From Rhizobium acidisoli (GTDB lineage Bacteria; Pseudomonadota; Alphaproteobacteria; Rhizobiales; Rhizobiaceae): a stretch of 64,000 nt of DNA. Within the stretch, counting starts at the first letter, position 1. Each line of letters starts with the position of its first letter. The stretch spans positions 186,001-250,000 of the forward strand of contig NZ_CP035002.1 in NCBI RefSeq assembly GCF_002531755.2, read 5' to 3'. This document shows, piece by piece, positions 28,783-39,198 of this stretch. The notes beneath the pieces were generated by a model. It saw nothing but the letters and a program-made list of their open reading frames with translations, was not told where the DNA came from and searched no databases. The position numbers and the translations under genes were made by a program.

Positions 28783-29840
28783 CGACGATCGACGACGACG
28801 CTCTTTCAAAGACTGGCACCCGGCCAAGGGCGTCGCCGCAAGCCGCTGGCGGCCATCTTGCCGCTCTCGGCGCATTTCTGCGGGCCGGCGCGGTGTTCAT
28901 CCTGCTTGCGCTGCTCATCGTCAGCTTCACCATCGCCGAGCCCGCCTTCATCACCATCGCCAATCTGATGAGCATCCTGCAGGCGGTGTCGGTCGTCGCC
29001 ATCCTCGGCGCCGGCGTCACCGTCACGCTCGCCGTCGGCGGTTTCGATCTGTCGATCGGCGCCGTTGCCGCATCGAGCGTGATGGCGGCGAGTTACGCGA
29101 TGATCGTCTGGGGCCTCGACGCCTATGCGACGGTGCCGCTGGTGCTTGCCTTCGGCGCTCTGGTCGGGCTCGTCAACGCCTTCCTGATCGTGCGCCTGAA
29201 GGTGCCGGATCTGCTGGCGACGCTGGCGATGATGTTCCTGCTTTCCGGCCTGCAGCTGATTCCGACGGCCGGCCGGTCGATTTCAGCAGGCCTCACCTTG
29301 CCCGACGGCACGAAGGCGACCGGGGCCTACGACCCGGCCTTCCTGCTGATCGGCCGCTACAGCATCCTCGGCACCCTGCCCGTTTCCGTGGTGCTGATGG
29401 CGGCGGTCGCCGTCCTGCTTTTCGTTCTCACCGAACGCACCCGCATCGGCCGGCTGCTGTTTGCGACCGGCGGCAACGAGGTTGCCACCCGGCTCGCGGG
29501 GGCCTCGACCGTCAGGCTGAAGACGCTCGCCTATGTCCTGTCGGGTACACTCGCCTCGCTCGGCGGCATCGTGATTGCCGCCCGCGTCGGGCGTGGCGAC
29601 ATCTCTTCCGGCGGCTCGCTGCTGATGGATTCGGTTGCCGCCGCGCTGATCGGTTTTGCCGTTCTCAACCTGCGGCGTCCGAACGTCGTTGGCGCCATTG
29701 CCGGCGCAGTCTTCGTCGGCGTGCTCCTGAATGGTCTCACCATGCTGAACGCTCCCTATTACACCCAGGATTTCGTCAAGGGCGCTGTGCTCGTCAGCGC
29801 CCTGGCCCTGACCTACGGCCTCGGCCGCAGCAATCCCTAA
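28779..29840 (+). CDS. RbsC-type ABC permease
   Basis: 353 residues, highly hydrophobic after a polar 30-residue N-terminus. It has the CUT2 permease segments GAGVTVTLAVGGFDLSIGAVAA and FATGGNEVATRLAG, and GRGDISSGGSLLMDSVAAALIG. It follows the ATPase with an ATGA overlap and precedes the flavin monooxygenase by 16 bases, tying the importer to that enzyme. Confidence 0.88.
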   Translation: MTTIDDDALSKTGTRPRASPQAAGGHLAALGAFLRAGAVFILLALLIVSFTIAEPAFITIANLMSILQAVSVVAILGAGVTVTLAVGGFDLSIGAVAASSVMAASYAMIVWGLDAYATVPLVLAFGALVGLVNAFLIVRLKVPDLLATLAMMFLLSGLQLIPTAGRSISAGLTLPDGTKATGAYDPAFLLIGRYSILGTLPVSVVLMAAVAVLLFVLTERTRIGRLLFATGGNEVATRLAGASTVRLKTLAYVLSGTLASLGGIVIAARVGRGDISSGGSLLMDSVAAALIGFAVLNLRRPNVVGAIAGAVFVGVLLNGLTMLNAPYYTQDFVKGAVLVSALALTYGLGRSNP

Positions 29841-29856
29841 TCCCAAGGAAAAAGAC

Positions 29857-31254
29857 ATGACCCGCCAAATCAGGCTGAACGCCTTCGACATGAATTGCGT
29901 CGGACATCAGTCGCCGGGGCTCTGGCGCCATCCGCGCGACAACTCCTGGACCTACAAGGATCTCGATTACTGGGTGCATCTGGCAAAGACGCTGGAGCGC
30001 GGCAAGTTCGACGGGCTGTTCATCGCCGATGTGCTCGGCGTCTATGATGTGCTGAACGGCAATGTCGATGCGGCCCTTCGCCATTCGGCGCAGGTGCCGG
30101 TCAACGATCCACTGCAGCTTATCCCGACGATGGCCTACGCCACCGAGCACCTCGGCTTCGGCCTGACGGCCTCGCTTTCCTTCGAGCATCCCTACACCTT
30201 CGCCCGCCGGATCTCGACGCTCGATCATCTGACCAAGGGACGCGTCGGCTGGAATATCGTCACCTCCTATCTCAACAGCGGCGCGCTCAATATCGGCCAG
30301 CCGGCGCAGACCCGGCATGATGATCGTTACGATCTTGCCGAGGAATATCTCGAGGTCTGCTACAAGCTCTGGGAGGGCAGCTGGGAGGATGGCGCCGTCG
30401 TCCGCGACCGGGAAGCCGGCATCTTCACCCATCCCGACAAGGTCCATCCTATCGGCCATTCCGGCCGGCATTTCACCGTGCCGGGCATTCACCTGAGCGA
30501 GCCCTCGCCGCAGCGCACGCCGGTGCTCTACCAAGCCGGCGCCTCCAGCCGCGGCAAGGATTTCGCCGGCGCCCATGCCGAATGCATCTTCGTGGCGTCG
30601 CCGTCGAAACCCGTGCTGAAGCGCTACGTCGCCAATGTCCGCGAGGCGGCCGAACGTATCGGCCGCAACCCGCGCGACATTCTCGCTTTCAACCTGCAGA
30701 CCGTCGTCCTCGGCGAAACCGATGCCGAGGCGCAGCGGAAGTTCAACGAATACCGCAAATATGCCTCCTTCGAGGGCGCGCTGACGCTGATTTCCGGCTG
30801 GACCGGCATCGATTTCGGCCAGTTCGGGCCGGACGAAGTGCTGCGCCACCGTCATACCAATGCGGTGCAATCGGCCGTCGAAACCTTCACCACCATCGAT
30901 CCGACCAAGGAATGGACGGTGCGAGAAATGGCCGACTGGGTCGGCGTCGGCGGTTTCGGCCCGGTTTTCGTCGGCTCGCCGCAGACCGTCGCCGATCTGA
31001 TGCAGGAATGGATCGAGGACACCGATGTCGACGGCTTCAACCTTGCCTATGCCGTGACGCCTGAGAGTTTCGAGGATGCTGTGGATTTGCTGGTGCCGGA
31101 ACTGCAGAAGCGCGGCGTCTACAAGACAGACTATGCCAAGGGAACGCTGCGGGAAAAACTTGGCGGAGCGGGGCCGCGGCTTGCCGCGCCGCATCCGGGT
31201 GCGGCCTATCGCGATCTTTTCGGCGAGCCAGCACGCATCGCTGCCAGAGCATGA
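29857..31254 (+). CDS. DszA/NtaA/SnaA-family flavin-dependent monooxygenase (LLM class)
   Basis: 465 residues with a luciferase-like TIM barrel of the NtaA/SnaA/DszA family: IRLNAFDMNCVGHQSPGLWRHP, then FDGLFIADVLGVYDVLNG, FARRISTLDHLTKGRVGWNIVTSYL and the insertion DRYDLAEEYLEVCYKLWEGSW that marks this family. Members use reduced FMN and oxygen to open or desulfurise organosulfur or aminopolycarboxylate compounds. No flavin reductase is seen nearby. It is co-transcribed with the RbsAC-type genes. The stop codon falls inside a dispersed repeat (31246-31296), so the last residues may have been set by a repeat insertion. Confidence 0.87.
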   Translation: MTRQIRLNAFDMNCVGHQSPGLWRHPRDNSWTYKDLDYWVHLAKTLERGKFDGLFIADVLGVYDVLNGNVDAALRHSAQVPVNDPLQLIPTMAYATEHLGFGLTASLSFEHPYTFARRISTLDHLTKGRVGWNIVTSYLNSGALNIGQPAQTRHDDRYDLAEEYLEVCYKLWEGSWEDGAVVRDREAGIFTHPDKVHPIGHSGRHFTVPGIHLSEPSPQRTPVLYQAGASSRGKDFAGAHAECIFVASPSKPVLKRYVANVREAAERIGRNPRDILAFNLQTVVLGETDAEAQRKFNEYRKYASFEGALTLISGWTGIDFGQFGPDEVLRHRHTNAVQSAVETFTTIDPTKEWTVREMADWVGVGGFGPVFVGSPQTVADLMQEWIEDTDVDGFNLAYAVTPESFEDAVDLLVPELQKRGVYKTDYAKGTLREKLGGAGPRLAAPHPGAAYRDLFGEPARIAARA

Positions 31255-31296
31255 TGCCGAAAAAGTGTGAGCGGTTTTCGGGCGACATCCTGTTCT
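31246..31296. repeat. Dispersed rhizobial palindromic repeat overlapping a gene end
   Basis: AGAGCATGATGCCGAAAA, then AGTGTGAGCGGTTTTCGGGCGACAT, make an imperfect inverted repeat (CCGAAAA with TTTTCGGG). Related sequence occurs at 21343-21394 and, as a fragment, at 42116-42138. The first bases form the last codons and TGA of the flavin monooxygenase. The remaining gap to 31422 is AT-rich and probably holds the promoter of the next operon. Confidence 0.65.
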
Positions 31297-31422
31297 GAAC
31301 GAATAATGGTTGGGTGACAAAAAATGTCTCGCGGAAGCCCGATCATTCGAATTTAATCTCTATGACAATCGGTATTTCGCCCTGAATATGGGCGCTTGGA
31401 TTTTGATCGATCAGGAGAGGTC

Positions 31423-33033
31423 ATGACCGTAGCATCTATCTCGCGGCGCACGCTGATGAAGGGCACCGCCCTGCTGCTTGCTTCGACGGCGCTCGCCCGA
31501 CAGGGGCTGGCGCAGGCCGCGCCGGCCGGTGGCCGGCTGATTGTTGCGGCCGATTCCGAACCGAAGAATCTCAATCCTGCCATCGTCGCCTCGAACGGCG
31601 TGTTCTTCATCGCCAGTAAGGTGATCGAGCCGCTGGCCGAAGCCTCGTTCGACGGCAAGGACGGGCTTGCACCGCGGCTTGCCACCTCCTGGGAGGGCTC
31701 GGCGGACGGTCTCTCCGTCACCTTCAAGCTGCGCGACGGCGTTACCTGGCACGACGGCAAGCCGTTCACCTCGCTCGATGTCGCCTTCTCCGCCCTCAAT
31801 ATCTGGAAGCCGTTGCAGAATCTCGGCCGCCTGGTCTTTGCCAATCTCGAAGCCGTCGATACCCCCGACGATTACACCGCCGTGTTCCGCTTCTCCAAGC
31901 CGACGCCGTTCCAGCTCATCCGCAATGCCCTGCCGGTCGTCACCAGCGTCGTCGCCAAGCACATCTTCGACGGGAGCGATATCGCCGCCAATCCGGCCAA
32001 CAACGCGCTCGTCGGCACCGGTCCGTTCAAGTTCGCCGAATACAAGCCCGGCGAATATTACCGGCTGACGCGCAACGAGAACTATTGGGGCAAGGACCAG
32101 CCGAAGCTCGACGAGATTGTCTTCCGGGTGCTGCCCGACCGCGCGTCTGCCGGTGCGGCGCTCGAAGCCGACGAAATCCAGCTGGCAGCCTTCTCGGCGG
32201 TGCCGCTGGCCGATCTCGACCGCATCTCCAAAGTCGACGGCATCAAGGTGATCTCGAAGGGGTATGAGGCCTTGACCTACCAGCTCGTCGTCGAGATCAA
32301 TCACCGCCGCAAGGAGCTCGCCGACCTCCGGGTCCGACAGGCGATTGCGCAGGCGATCGACAAGAAATTCGTGGTCGACACGATCTTCCTCGGCTATGCC
32401 GCCGCCGCCACGGGCCCGGTGCCGAAGAATGCGCCGGAATTCTATACATCCGATGTCGCGAGTTATGATTTCAACCCGGCCGCCGCCAACGATATTCTCG
32501 ACAAGGCGGGGTACAAACAAGGAGCGGACGGCAACCGCTTCAAGCTGAAGCTTCGCCCCGCACCCTATTTCAACGAGACCCGGCAATTCGGCGATTACCT
32601 TCGCCAGGCGCTCGCCGTGATCGGCATCGATGCGGAGATCGTCAATGCCGATGCGGCCGCGCACCTGAAGGCTGTTTATACGGATCACGATTTCGACCTT
32701 GCTGTCGGCCCGCCGGTCTTCCGCGGCGATCCGGCGATCTCCACCACCATTCTCGTCCAATCCGGCACGCCTGACAGTGTTCCCTTCTCCAACCAGGGCG
32801 GTTACGTCAATCCGGAGCTCGACAAGATCATCAAGCAGGCCTCCGAGACAGTCGATACGGCGGCGCGCACCGATCTCTACCGCAAGTTCCAACAGCTCGT
32901 CGTCGCCGACCTGCCGCTGATCAACGTTGCGGAGTGGGGCTTCATCACCGTCGCCCGCGACACGGTGCTCAACGTCTCGGACAATCCGCGCTGGGCCGTC
33001 TCGAACTGGGGCGATACCGCGCTGCAGTCGTGA
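31423..33033 (+). CDS. Dipeptide/oligopeptide-type ABC substrate-binding protein
   Basis: 536 residues with a twin-arginine-type signal (SRRTLMKGTALLLAS, cleavage near AQA). It is a family 5 binding protein: DSEPKNLNPAIVAS, GLAPRLATSWEGSADGLSVTFKLRDGVTWHDGKPFTSLDV and GTGPFKFAEYKPGEYYRLTRNENYWG. This family binds peptides, glutathione, opines or nickel. AGGAGAGG precedes the ATG at 31423. It heads a five-gene importer operon ending in an aminotransferase, so the ligand may be an amino compound (inference). Confidence 0.9.
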   Translation: MTVASISRRTLMKGTALLLASTALARQGLAQAAPAGGRLIVAADSEPKNLNPAIVASNGVFFIASKVIEPLAEASFDGKDGLAPRLATSWEGSADGLSVTFKLRDGVTWHDGKPFTSLDVAFSALNIWKPLQNLGRLVFANLEAVDTPDDYTAVFRFSKPTPFQLIRNALPVVTSVVAKHIFDGSDIAANPANNALVGTGPFKFAEYKPGEYYRLTRNENYWGKDQPKLDEIVFRVLPDRASAGAALEADEIQLAAFSAVPLADLDRISKVDGIKVISKGYEALTYQLVVEINHRRKELADLRVRQAIAQAIDKKFVVDTIFLGYAAAATGPVPKNAPEFYTSDVASYDFNPAAANDILDKAGYKQGADGNRFKLKLRPAPYFNETRQFGDYLRQALAVIGIDAEIVNADAAAHLKAVYTDHDFDLAVGPPVFRGDPAISTTILVQSGTPDSVPFSNQGGYVNPELDKIIKQASETVDTAARTDLYRKFQQLVVADLPLINVAEWGFITVARDTVLNVSDNPRWAVSNWGDTALQS

Positions 33034-33137
33034 TAGAGCAACTCCAGCAAAAATGCGAAGCGGTTTTGCGTTCGGAATTGCGTAAAAACAAAGAGATAGA
33101 ACATTTTCGTGATTCGAAGAAAAACGGAAATGCTCTA
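33034..33137. repeat. 104-base rhizobial intergenic repeat with inverted ends
   Basis: The element runs from TAGAGCA (33034) to its inverse TGCTCTA (33131-33137). Internally it has GCAAAAATGCGAAGCGGTTTTGC and TTCGTGATTCGAAGAAAAACG, typical of a repeat I recognise from many Rhizobium intergenic regions (from memory). It separates the binding-protein gene from its permease and starts directly after the stop codon. Confidence 0.65.
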
Positions 33138-33175
33138 GGATCGGCGGCAATTCTCTTCCGGAGGCCCTGTCCGGC

Positions 33176-34165
33176 GTGAAACGTGCAATCCTACTCCTGC
33201 GGCGCAGGGCGATCAGCAGCCTTCCGGTGCTGCTGATCGTGGTGATCTTCACCTTTTTCCTGCTCGAATCCGCTTCGGGCGATGCCGTCGACGCCTATCT
33301 CGGCTCGATCGGCGGCGGCGATGCGGCGCTCAGGCAGTCGCTGCATGAGAGCTACGGCCTCGACCACTCCATGCTGGCGCGCCTCTGGCTTTATCTCTCC
33401 TCGCTGGCGCGGTTCGATCTCGGCTGGTCGGTCGCCTTCGGCCGGCCGGTCGGCGAACTCATCTCCGAACGCCTGCCCAATACGCTGCTGCTGATGGGCA
33501 GTGCGACCGCGCTTTCCTTCGGCCTCGGTTCGGCGCTCGGCATTCTTGCCGGGGCTCGGCCGGGGTCCTTGCGCGACCGGATGCTGTCGATCGGCTCGCT
33601 GATCGTCTACGCCATCCCGAGCTTCTGGCTCGGCCTTGTTCTCAGCATCGTCTTTTCGGTGAAACTGCGCTGGTTTCCGATCGCTGGCATCGAGACGATC
33701 GCTTCAGGAAAGACCGGGTTTTCACGCGCGCTCGACATATCAGATCACTTGATCCTGCCGGTTGGCGCGCTTGCCCTGATCTATCTCGCTCTGTTCCTGC
33801 GGGTGATGCGCGCCGGCATGGGGCAGGTGTGGAAGCTCGATTTCGTCCTCTTTGCCCGCGCCAAAGGCCTGTCGCGCAGCCGCATCGTGCTGAGCCATGT
33901 CGCGCGCAATGCGCTGCTGCCGCTCGTCACCATGCTCGGGCTGCAATCGGCGGCCATGCTCGGCGGCAGCGTAGTGATCGAGAGTGTCTTTGCGGTCCCC
34001 GGCTTCGGGCGCCTGGCGCAGGAAGCGGTCAACGGCCGCGACGCGCCGCTGTTGATGGGGATCATCCTCACCAGCGCCGTGCTTGTCATTGCGGTCAATT
34101 TCCTCGTTGATCTCGTCTATGCCGGGCTCGACCCGCGCATCGGCGCTTCGGAGGGTGATGCATGA
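33176..34165 (+). CDS. Dipeptide-type ABC permease, DppB/OppB-like
   Basis: 329 residues with six hydrophobic segments: an N-terminal LLRRRAISSLPVLLIVVIFTF and, later, the EAA-like loop LFARAKGLSRSRIVLSHVARNALLP followed by GGSVVIESVFAVPGFGRLAQEAV, diagnostic of DppB. The start is a GTG at 33176 with GGAG 12 bases upstream. It overlaps the DppC-like gene by ATGA. Confidence 0.9.
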   Translation: MKRAILLLRRRAISSLPVLLIVVIFTFFLLESASGDAVDAYLGSIGGGDAALRQSLHESYGLDHSMLARLWLYLSSLARFDLGWSVAFGRPVGELISERLPNTLLLMGSATALSFGLGSALGILAGARPGSLRDRMLSIGSLIVYAIPSFWLGLVLSIVFSVKLRWFPIAGIETIASGKTGFSRALDISDHLILPVGALALIYLALFLRVMRAGMGQVWKLDFVLFARAKGLSRSRIVLSHVARNALLPLVTMLGLQSAAMLGGSVVIESVFAVPGFGRLAQEAVNGRDAPLLMGIILTSAVLVIAVNFLVDLVYAGLDPRIGASEGDA

Positions 34166-34995
34166 GCCGTCTCCGCCGCATCCTCAGCACACCGGAAGGA
34201 GTGATCGGGCTTGCGATCCTTGTCATCCTGCTTCTGTTCGGGCTGCTTGCCCCCATCATCTCGCCCGGCGATCCACTCAGGATCGCCGGGCGGGCGCTGC
34301 TGCCGCCCTTCACCGATCCGGCCTTTCCGCTCGGCACCGACCGGCTGGGCCGCGACGTGCTCGCCGGCCTCCTTTATGGCGCGCGCACCTCGCTTGCCGT
34401 CGGCCTTGCGGCGGCCTTTTCGGCGATGATCCTCGGCGTCTGTGTCGGCATGGCGGCCGGTTTTGCCGGCGGCATCGTCGACGAGGCGCTGATGCGCGTG
34501 GTCGACGCCTTCCAGATCGTGCCGGCCTTCCTGCTTGCCCTCGCCTTCGTCAGCACCATCGGCGTCTCGACCCCGATCGTCGTGCTTGCCATCGCGCTCG
34601 GCGCCTGGGCCGATCCGGCGCGGCTGACACGGGCGCAGGTGCTTTCCATTCGCGAACAGGATTACGTCGCCTCGGCAAGGGTGATCGGCATGCATCCCGC
34701 GGAGATCGCCTTCCGCGAGATCCTGCCGAACGCGCTGCCGCCCGTGCTGGCGCTCTCCGCCACCATCGTCGCCGGCGCGATCCTCACCGAGGCCGCCCTT
34801 TCCTTTCTCGGCCTCGGCAATCCGAATATCGCCACCTGGGGCTCGATGATCGCCGAGGGCCGCAGTGTCCTGCGCTCGGCCGCCTATCTCTCCGTCATAC
34901 CGGGCGCCGCACTTGCCGTGACCGTGCTCGGCGTTCATCTCTTCAGCGAAGGTCTCGGCAGTGCGCTTGGCGATGACGGCGGGAGGGCGGCATGA
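34162..34995 (+). CDS. Dipeptide-type ABC permease, DppC/OppC-like
   Basis: 277 residues: PLGTDRLGRDVLAGLLYGARTSLAVG, the DppC hallmark, then the coupling loop VASARVIGMHPAEIAFREILPNALPP and EAALSFLGLGNPNIATWGSMI. It overlaps both neighbours by four bases. Confidence 0.92.
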   Translation: MSRLRRILSTPEGVIGLAILVILLLFGLLAPIISPGDPLRIAGRALLPPFTDPAFPLGTDRLGRDVLAGLLYGARTSLAVGLAAAFSAMILGVCVGMAAGFAGGIVDEALMRVVDAFQIVPAFLLALAFVSTIGVSTPIVVLAIALGAWADPARLTRAQVLSIREQDYVASARVIGMHPAEIAFREILPNALPPVLALSATIVAGAILTEAALSFLGLGNPNIATWGSMIAEGRSVLRSAAYLSVIPGAALAVTVLGVHLFSEGLGSALGDDGGRAA

Positions 34996-35789
34996 GCGAC
35001 ATCTTCTGCAGCCTCCGGCAGCTTTCGGTCACCTATCGGCGCGGCAAAAACAATGCTGCCGCCGCTCTCGACCGTATCGATCTCGATATCGCCGCCGGCG
35101 AAAGGCTGGCAATCATCGGTGAAAGCGGCTCCGGCAAGAGCACGCTCGCCCGGTCGCTCGCCGGTCTGCTGCCCGAGGGAACGAAAGTCGCCGGCGAGAT
35201 GCTCTGGCCCGCCCTCGGCCACCCGCCCCGCCCGGGCCGCGATTTCGGTTTCGTCTTCCAGGATCCCGGCACGAGCCTCAATCCCGTCCTGACGATCGGC
35301 GAGCAGATCGCCGAAGGCGCCAGGCGTCATCTCGGGCTCAGCTGGAAACAGGCCTCTCTCAGAGCCGAAGAATTGCTTGGGCGAGTGCGGATGCCGCAGC
35401 CCGGCAAGGCGTTGCGGGCCTTTCCGCATCAGCTTTCCGGCGGCCAGCGCCAGCGGGTGGCGATCGCGGCGGCGATCGCTGCAAGACCTGCGCTGCTGAT
35501 CGCCGATGAGGCGACCAGCGCCCTCGACGTCGTTGTCCAGGCCGAGATCGTCCGTCTGCTCGACGGGCTGGTGCGCGAGGACGGCATGACGCTGCTTTTC
35601 ATCACCCACGATATCGCGCTCGCTTCCGGCTTCGTCGACCGGATCGCCGTCTTCCGGCATGCACGGCTGGTCGAGGCCGGTCCCGTCCGCTCGGTGGTTT
35701 CGGCGCCCGAAAGCAGCTATACCGCGGCCCTCATTGCCAGCCATCGCGACCTGGCGACACCACCGCTGATTTCAGAGGTAGCGCCGTGA
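34992..35789 (+). CDS. Dipeptide-type ABC ATPase, DppD-like (short form)
   Basis: 265 residues: Walker A GESGSGKST (43-51), Q-loop GFVFQDPGTSLNPVLTIGEQ, signature LSGGQRQRVAIAAAI, Walker B LLIADEATSALDV and H-loop FITHDIALA. It is shorter than typical DppD (about 325) because it lacks the C-terminal oligopeptide_C extension with its cysteine cluster. It is coupled to DppC and DppF by ATGA overlaps. Confidence 0.88.
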   Translation: MSDIFCSLRQLSVTYRRGKNNAAAALDRIDLDIAAGERLAIIGESGSGKSTLARSLAGLLPEGTKVAGEMLWPALGHPPRPGRDFGFVFQDPGTSLNPVLTIGEQIAEGARRHLGLSWKQASLRAEELLGRVRMPQPGKALRAFPHQLSGGQRQRVAIAAAIAARPALLIADEATSALDVVVQAEIVRLLDGLVREDGMTLLFITHDIALASGFVDRIAVFRHARLVEAGPVRSVVSAPESSYTAALIASHRDLATPPLISEVAP

Positions 35790-36553
35790 GCCCGCTGCTT
35801 TCCATCGAGAACATCTCGAAAGGCTTTTCGTCGTCGGGCCGCCGGGTTGTCGCCCTCGACAAGGTGTCGCTGGCGATCGCAGCCGGCGAAACGCTCGGTC
35901 TGGTCGGCGCCTCCGGCAGCGGAAAATCGACATTGTCGCGCATCCTGCTGCGGCTTCTCTCCTGTGATGCCGGTGCGATCCGCTTCGAGGGAGAGGATTG
36001 GCTGACGCTGAAGGGTGCCGCCCTGCGCCGCAGGCGGGCGCGAATGCAGATGGTGTTCCAGGATCCGCTGGCCGCCTTCAACCCGCTGGCGAATGTCGGC
36101 ACCGTCCTCGACGATCCCTTGCGCATCCACGGCGTCGCTTCGAAACACCGGCGTGCCGGCGAGATCGCCACGCTTCTCGAACATGTCGGCCTGCCTGCCG
36201 AGTATGCCTGCCGGCCGGTCCGCGCGCTCTCCGGCGGCCAGCGCCAACGTGTGGCGATTGCCCGGGCGATCGCGACACGGCCGTCGCTGCTGGTGCTCGA
36301 CGAGGCGGTCTCGGCGCTTGACGTCACCGTGCGCGGCAGGATCCTCGAACTTCTGGTCGATCTGCAGAAGCAACAGGGCATTGCCTGTCTGTTCATTTCG
36401 CACGATCTTGCCGTGGTCCGCGCCGTCTCACACCGCATTGCCGTCATGGACGGCGGGCGGGTCGTCGAGACCGGTCCGGCGGCGACAGTCGTTGCAGCGC
36501 CGCAATCCGAGGCCGCCCGCGCGCTCGTTGCCGCCGTCCCTCGTCTCTGGTGA
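35786..36553 (+). CDS. Dipeptide-type ABC ATPase, DppF-like (short form)
   Basis: 255 residues: Walker A GASGSGKST (41-49), MVFQDPLAAFNPLANVGTVLDDPL, signature LSGGQRQRVAIARAI, Walker B LLVLDEAVSALDV (Ala in place of the usual Pro) and H-loop FISHDLAVVRAV. Like its partner it lacks the long C-terminal extension. Together they form the ATPase heterodimer of this importer. Confidence 0.88.
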   Translation: MSPLLSIENISKGFSSSGRRVVALDKVSLAIAAGETLGLVGASGSGKSTLSRILLRLLSCDAGAIRFEGEDWLTLKGAALRRRRARMQMVFQDPLAAFNPLANVGTVLDDPLRIHGVASKHRRAGEIATLLEHVGLPAEYACRPVRALSGGQRQRVAIARAIATRPSLLVLDEAVSALDVTVRGRILELLVDLQKQQGIACLFISHDLAVVRAVSHRIAVMDGGRVVETGPAATVVAAPQSEAARALVAAVPRLW

Positions 36554-36578
36554 CCGATCCGTCCTGAAGGAGAAGCCC

Positions 36579-37673
36579 ATGTCCGATCTTGGTTGGAATC
36601 CCCTGCACGGCGTGCCCTCCTATCCTGCGGAGCGCTACGCCATCCTCGCCGACAGGATCGGCGGCATCTTGCGCAGCCGCAGCGACATCGTGCTGGTGCA
36701 GGCCGAGGCGGTTGTGGCGCTCGAAGCCGTCGCGGCCAGCCTTGCGCGCCCCGGCCTTTCCGCCCTCAATATCGTCACCAGTCCCTATGGCGGCTGGTTC
36801 GGGCAATGGCTGCGGCGGGGTGGTGCCGCGGTCCAGGATGTCGTCGCCGAACCGGGCCTGCCGATCGAGATCGAAGCGGTTGCCAGGGCGCTCGATGCCG
36901 GCCCTCATATCGATGTACTCGCCGTGGTTCATGCGGAATCGGCGAACGGCATTCTCAACCCGCTGCCAGAGATACTCGCGCTGGCGCGCGCCCGTGGCAT
37001 CGTCACCGTCGTCGATGCGGTCGCCTCGGTCGGCGGCCATCGGCTCGATGTCGATCATCTCGGCATCGACATCGCAGTGATCGGCCCGCAGAAGGCGCTC
37101 GGCGGACCGGCCGGCGTGTCGGCGCTTTCGCTCAGCGCTCGCGCCTGGGATCTGATCCTGAGCGGCGGCGCCCCGCGCGATTCAATCCTGTCGCTGGCCG
37201 ACCTCAGAACATGGGTCGATGGCGGCCGGCGGGCTCTGCCGGGAACGCCGGCGCCCTTGGAATTCTTCGCGCTGGAGGTCGCACTCGACCGCATCGAGGC
37301 CGAAGGCCTGGAGAATGTCGTCGCTCGCCATGCGCTGGCGGCATCGGCGACGCGGGCAGGACTAACCGCCCTCGGCGCCCCGGCCTGGGTGCCAGCAGCA
37401 AAGGCTTCGAACCTGGTGACCGCGGTGCCGATGCCGGCGGGCTTGGCGCCCGATGCGCTGATCGCCGCCGCCGGGCGGCTGGGAGTGGAGGTGACCGAAG
37501 GTGTGGGAACCACGCCGGTCCGGCTGATGCGGCTGAACCACACCGGACCGCGCGCCTCGTTCCAGACGGTGCTTTCGAATGTCGTGGCCTATGGCGCGGC
37601 CCTCAGCCAGGCCGGCCATGACTGCGATATCGCCGCTGCTGCGGAGGCGGTATGTGAGGTCTACAGCCGCTGA
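36579..37673 (+). CDS. Class V PLP-dependent aminotransferase
   Basis: 364 residues. The PLP site is clear: VVDAVASVGG (Asp146, pairs with the pyridine nitrogen) and GPQKALGGPAG (Lys172, Schiff base). The family includes alanine-glyoxylate, serine-glyoxylate, 2-aminoethylphosphonate and taurine- or purine-related transaminases. GAAGGAGAAG lies just before the ATG, and the gene is 25 bases after the last importer gene, so it probably acts on the imported amino compound. The frame extending back to 36015 is a shadow of the ATPase gene. Confidence 0.85.
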   Translation: MSDLGWNPLHGVPSYPAERYAILADRIGGILRSRSDIVLVQAEAVVALEAVAASLARPGLSALNIVTSPYGGWFGQWLRRGGAAVQDVVAEPGLPIEIEAVARALDAGPHIDVLAVVHAESANGILNPLPEILALARARGIVTVVDAVASVGGHRLDVDHLGIDIAVIGPQKALGGPAGVSALSLSARAWDLILSGGAPRDSILSLADLRTWVDGGRRALPGTPAPLEFFALEVALDRIEAEGLENVVARHALAASATRAGLTALGAPAWVPAAKASNLVTAVPMPAGLAPDALIAAAGRLGVEVTEGVGTTPVRLMRLNHTGPRASFQTVLSNVVAYGAALSQAGHDCDIAAAAEAVCEVYSR

Positions 37674-37746
37674 GAGCGTACTGTCGCAATCGACAAAGCG
37701 GCATGGGGGACCGCCCGGCGTGGATGGCCAGGCGGCCTGCTTTGGT

Positions 37747-39198
<1,452 letters not shown>

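Noticed and set aside
37674..37746. Possible terminator between the convergent aminotransferase and O-demethylase genes
   Set aside because: Only imperfect GC-rich complementarity was found, with no U-tract; not strong enough to list.
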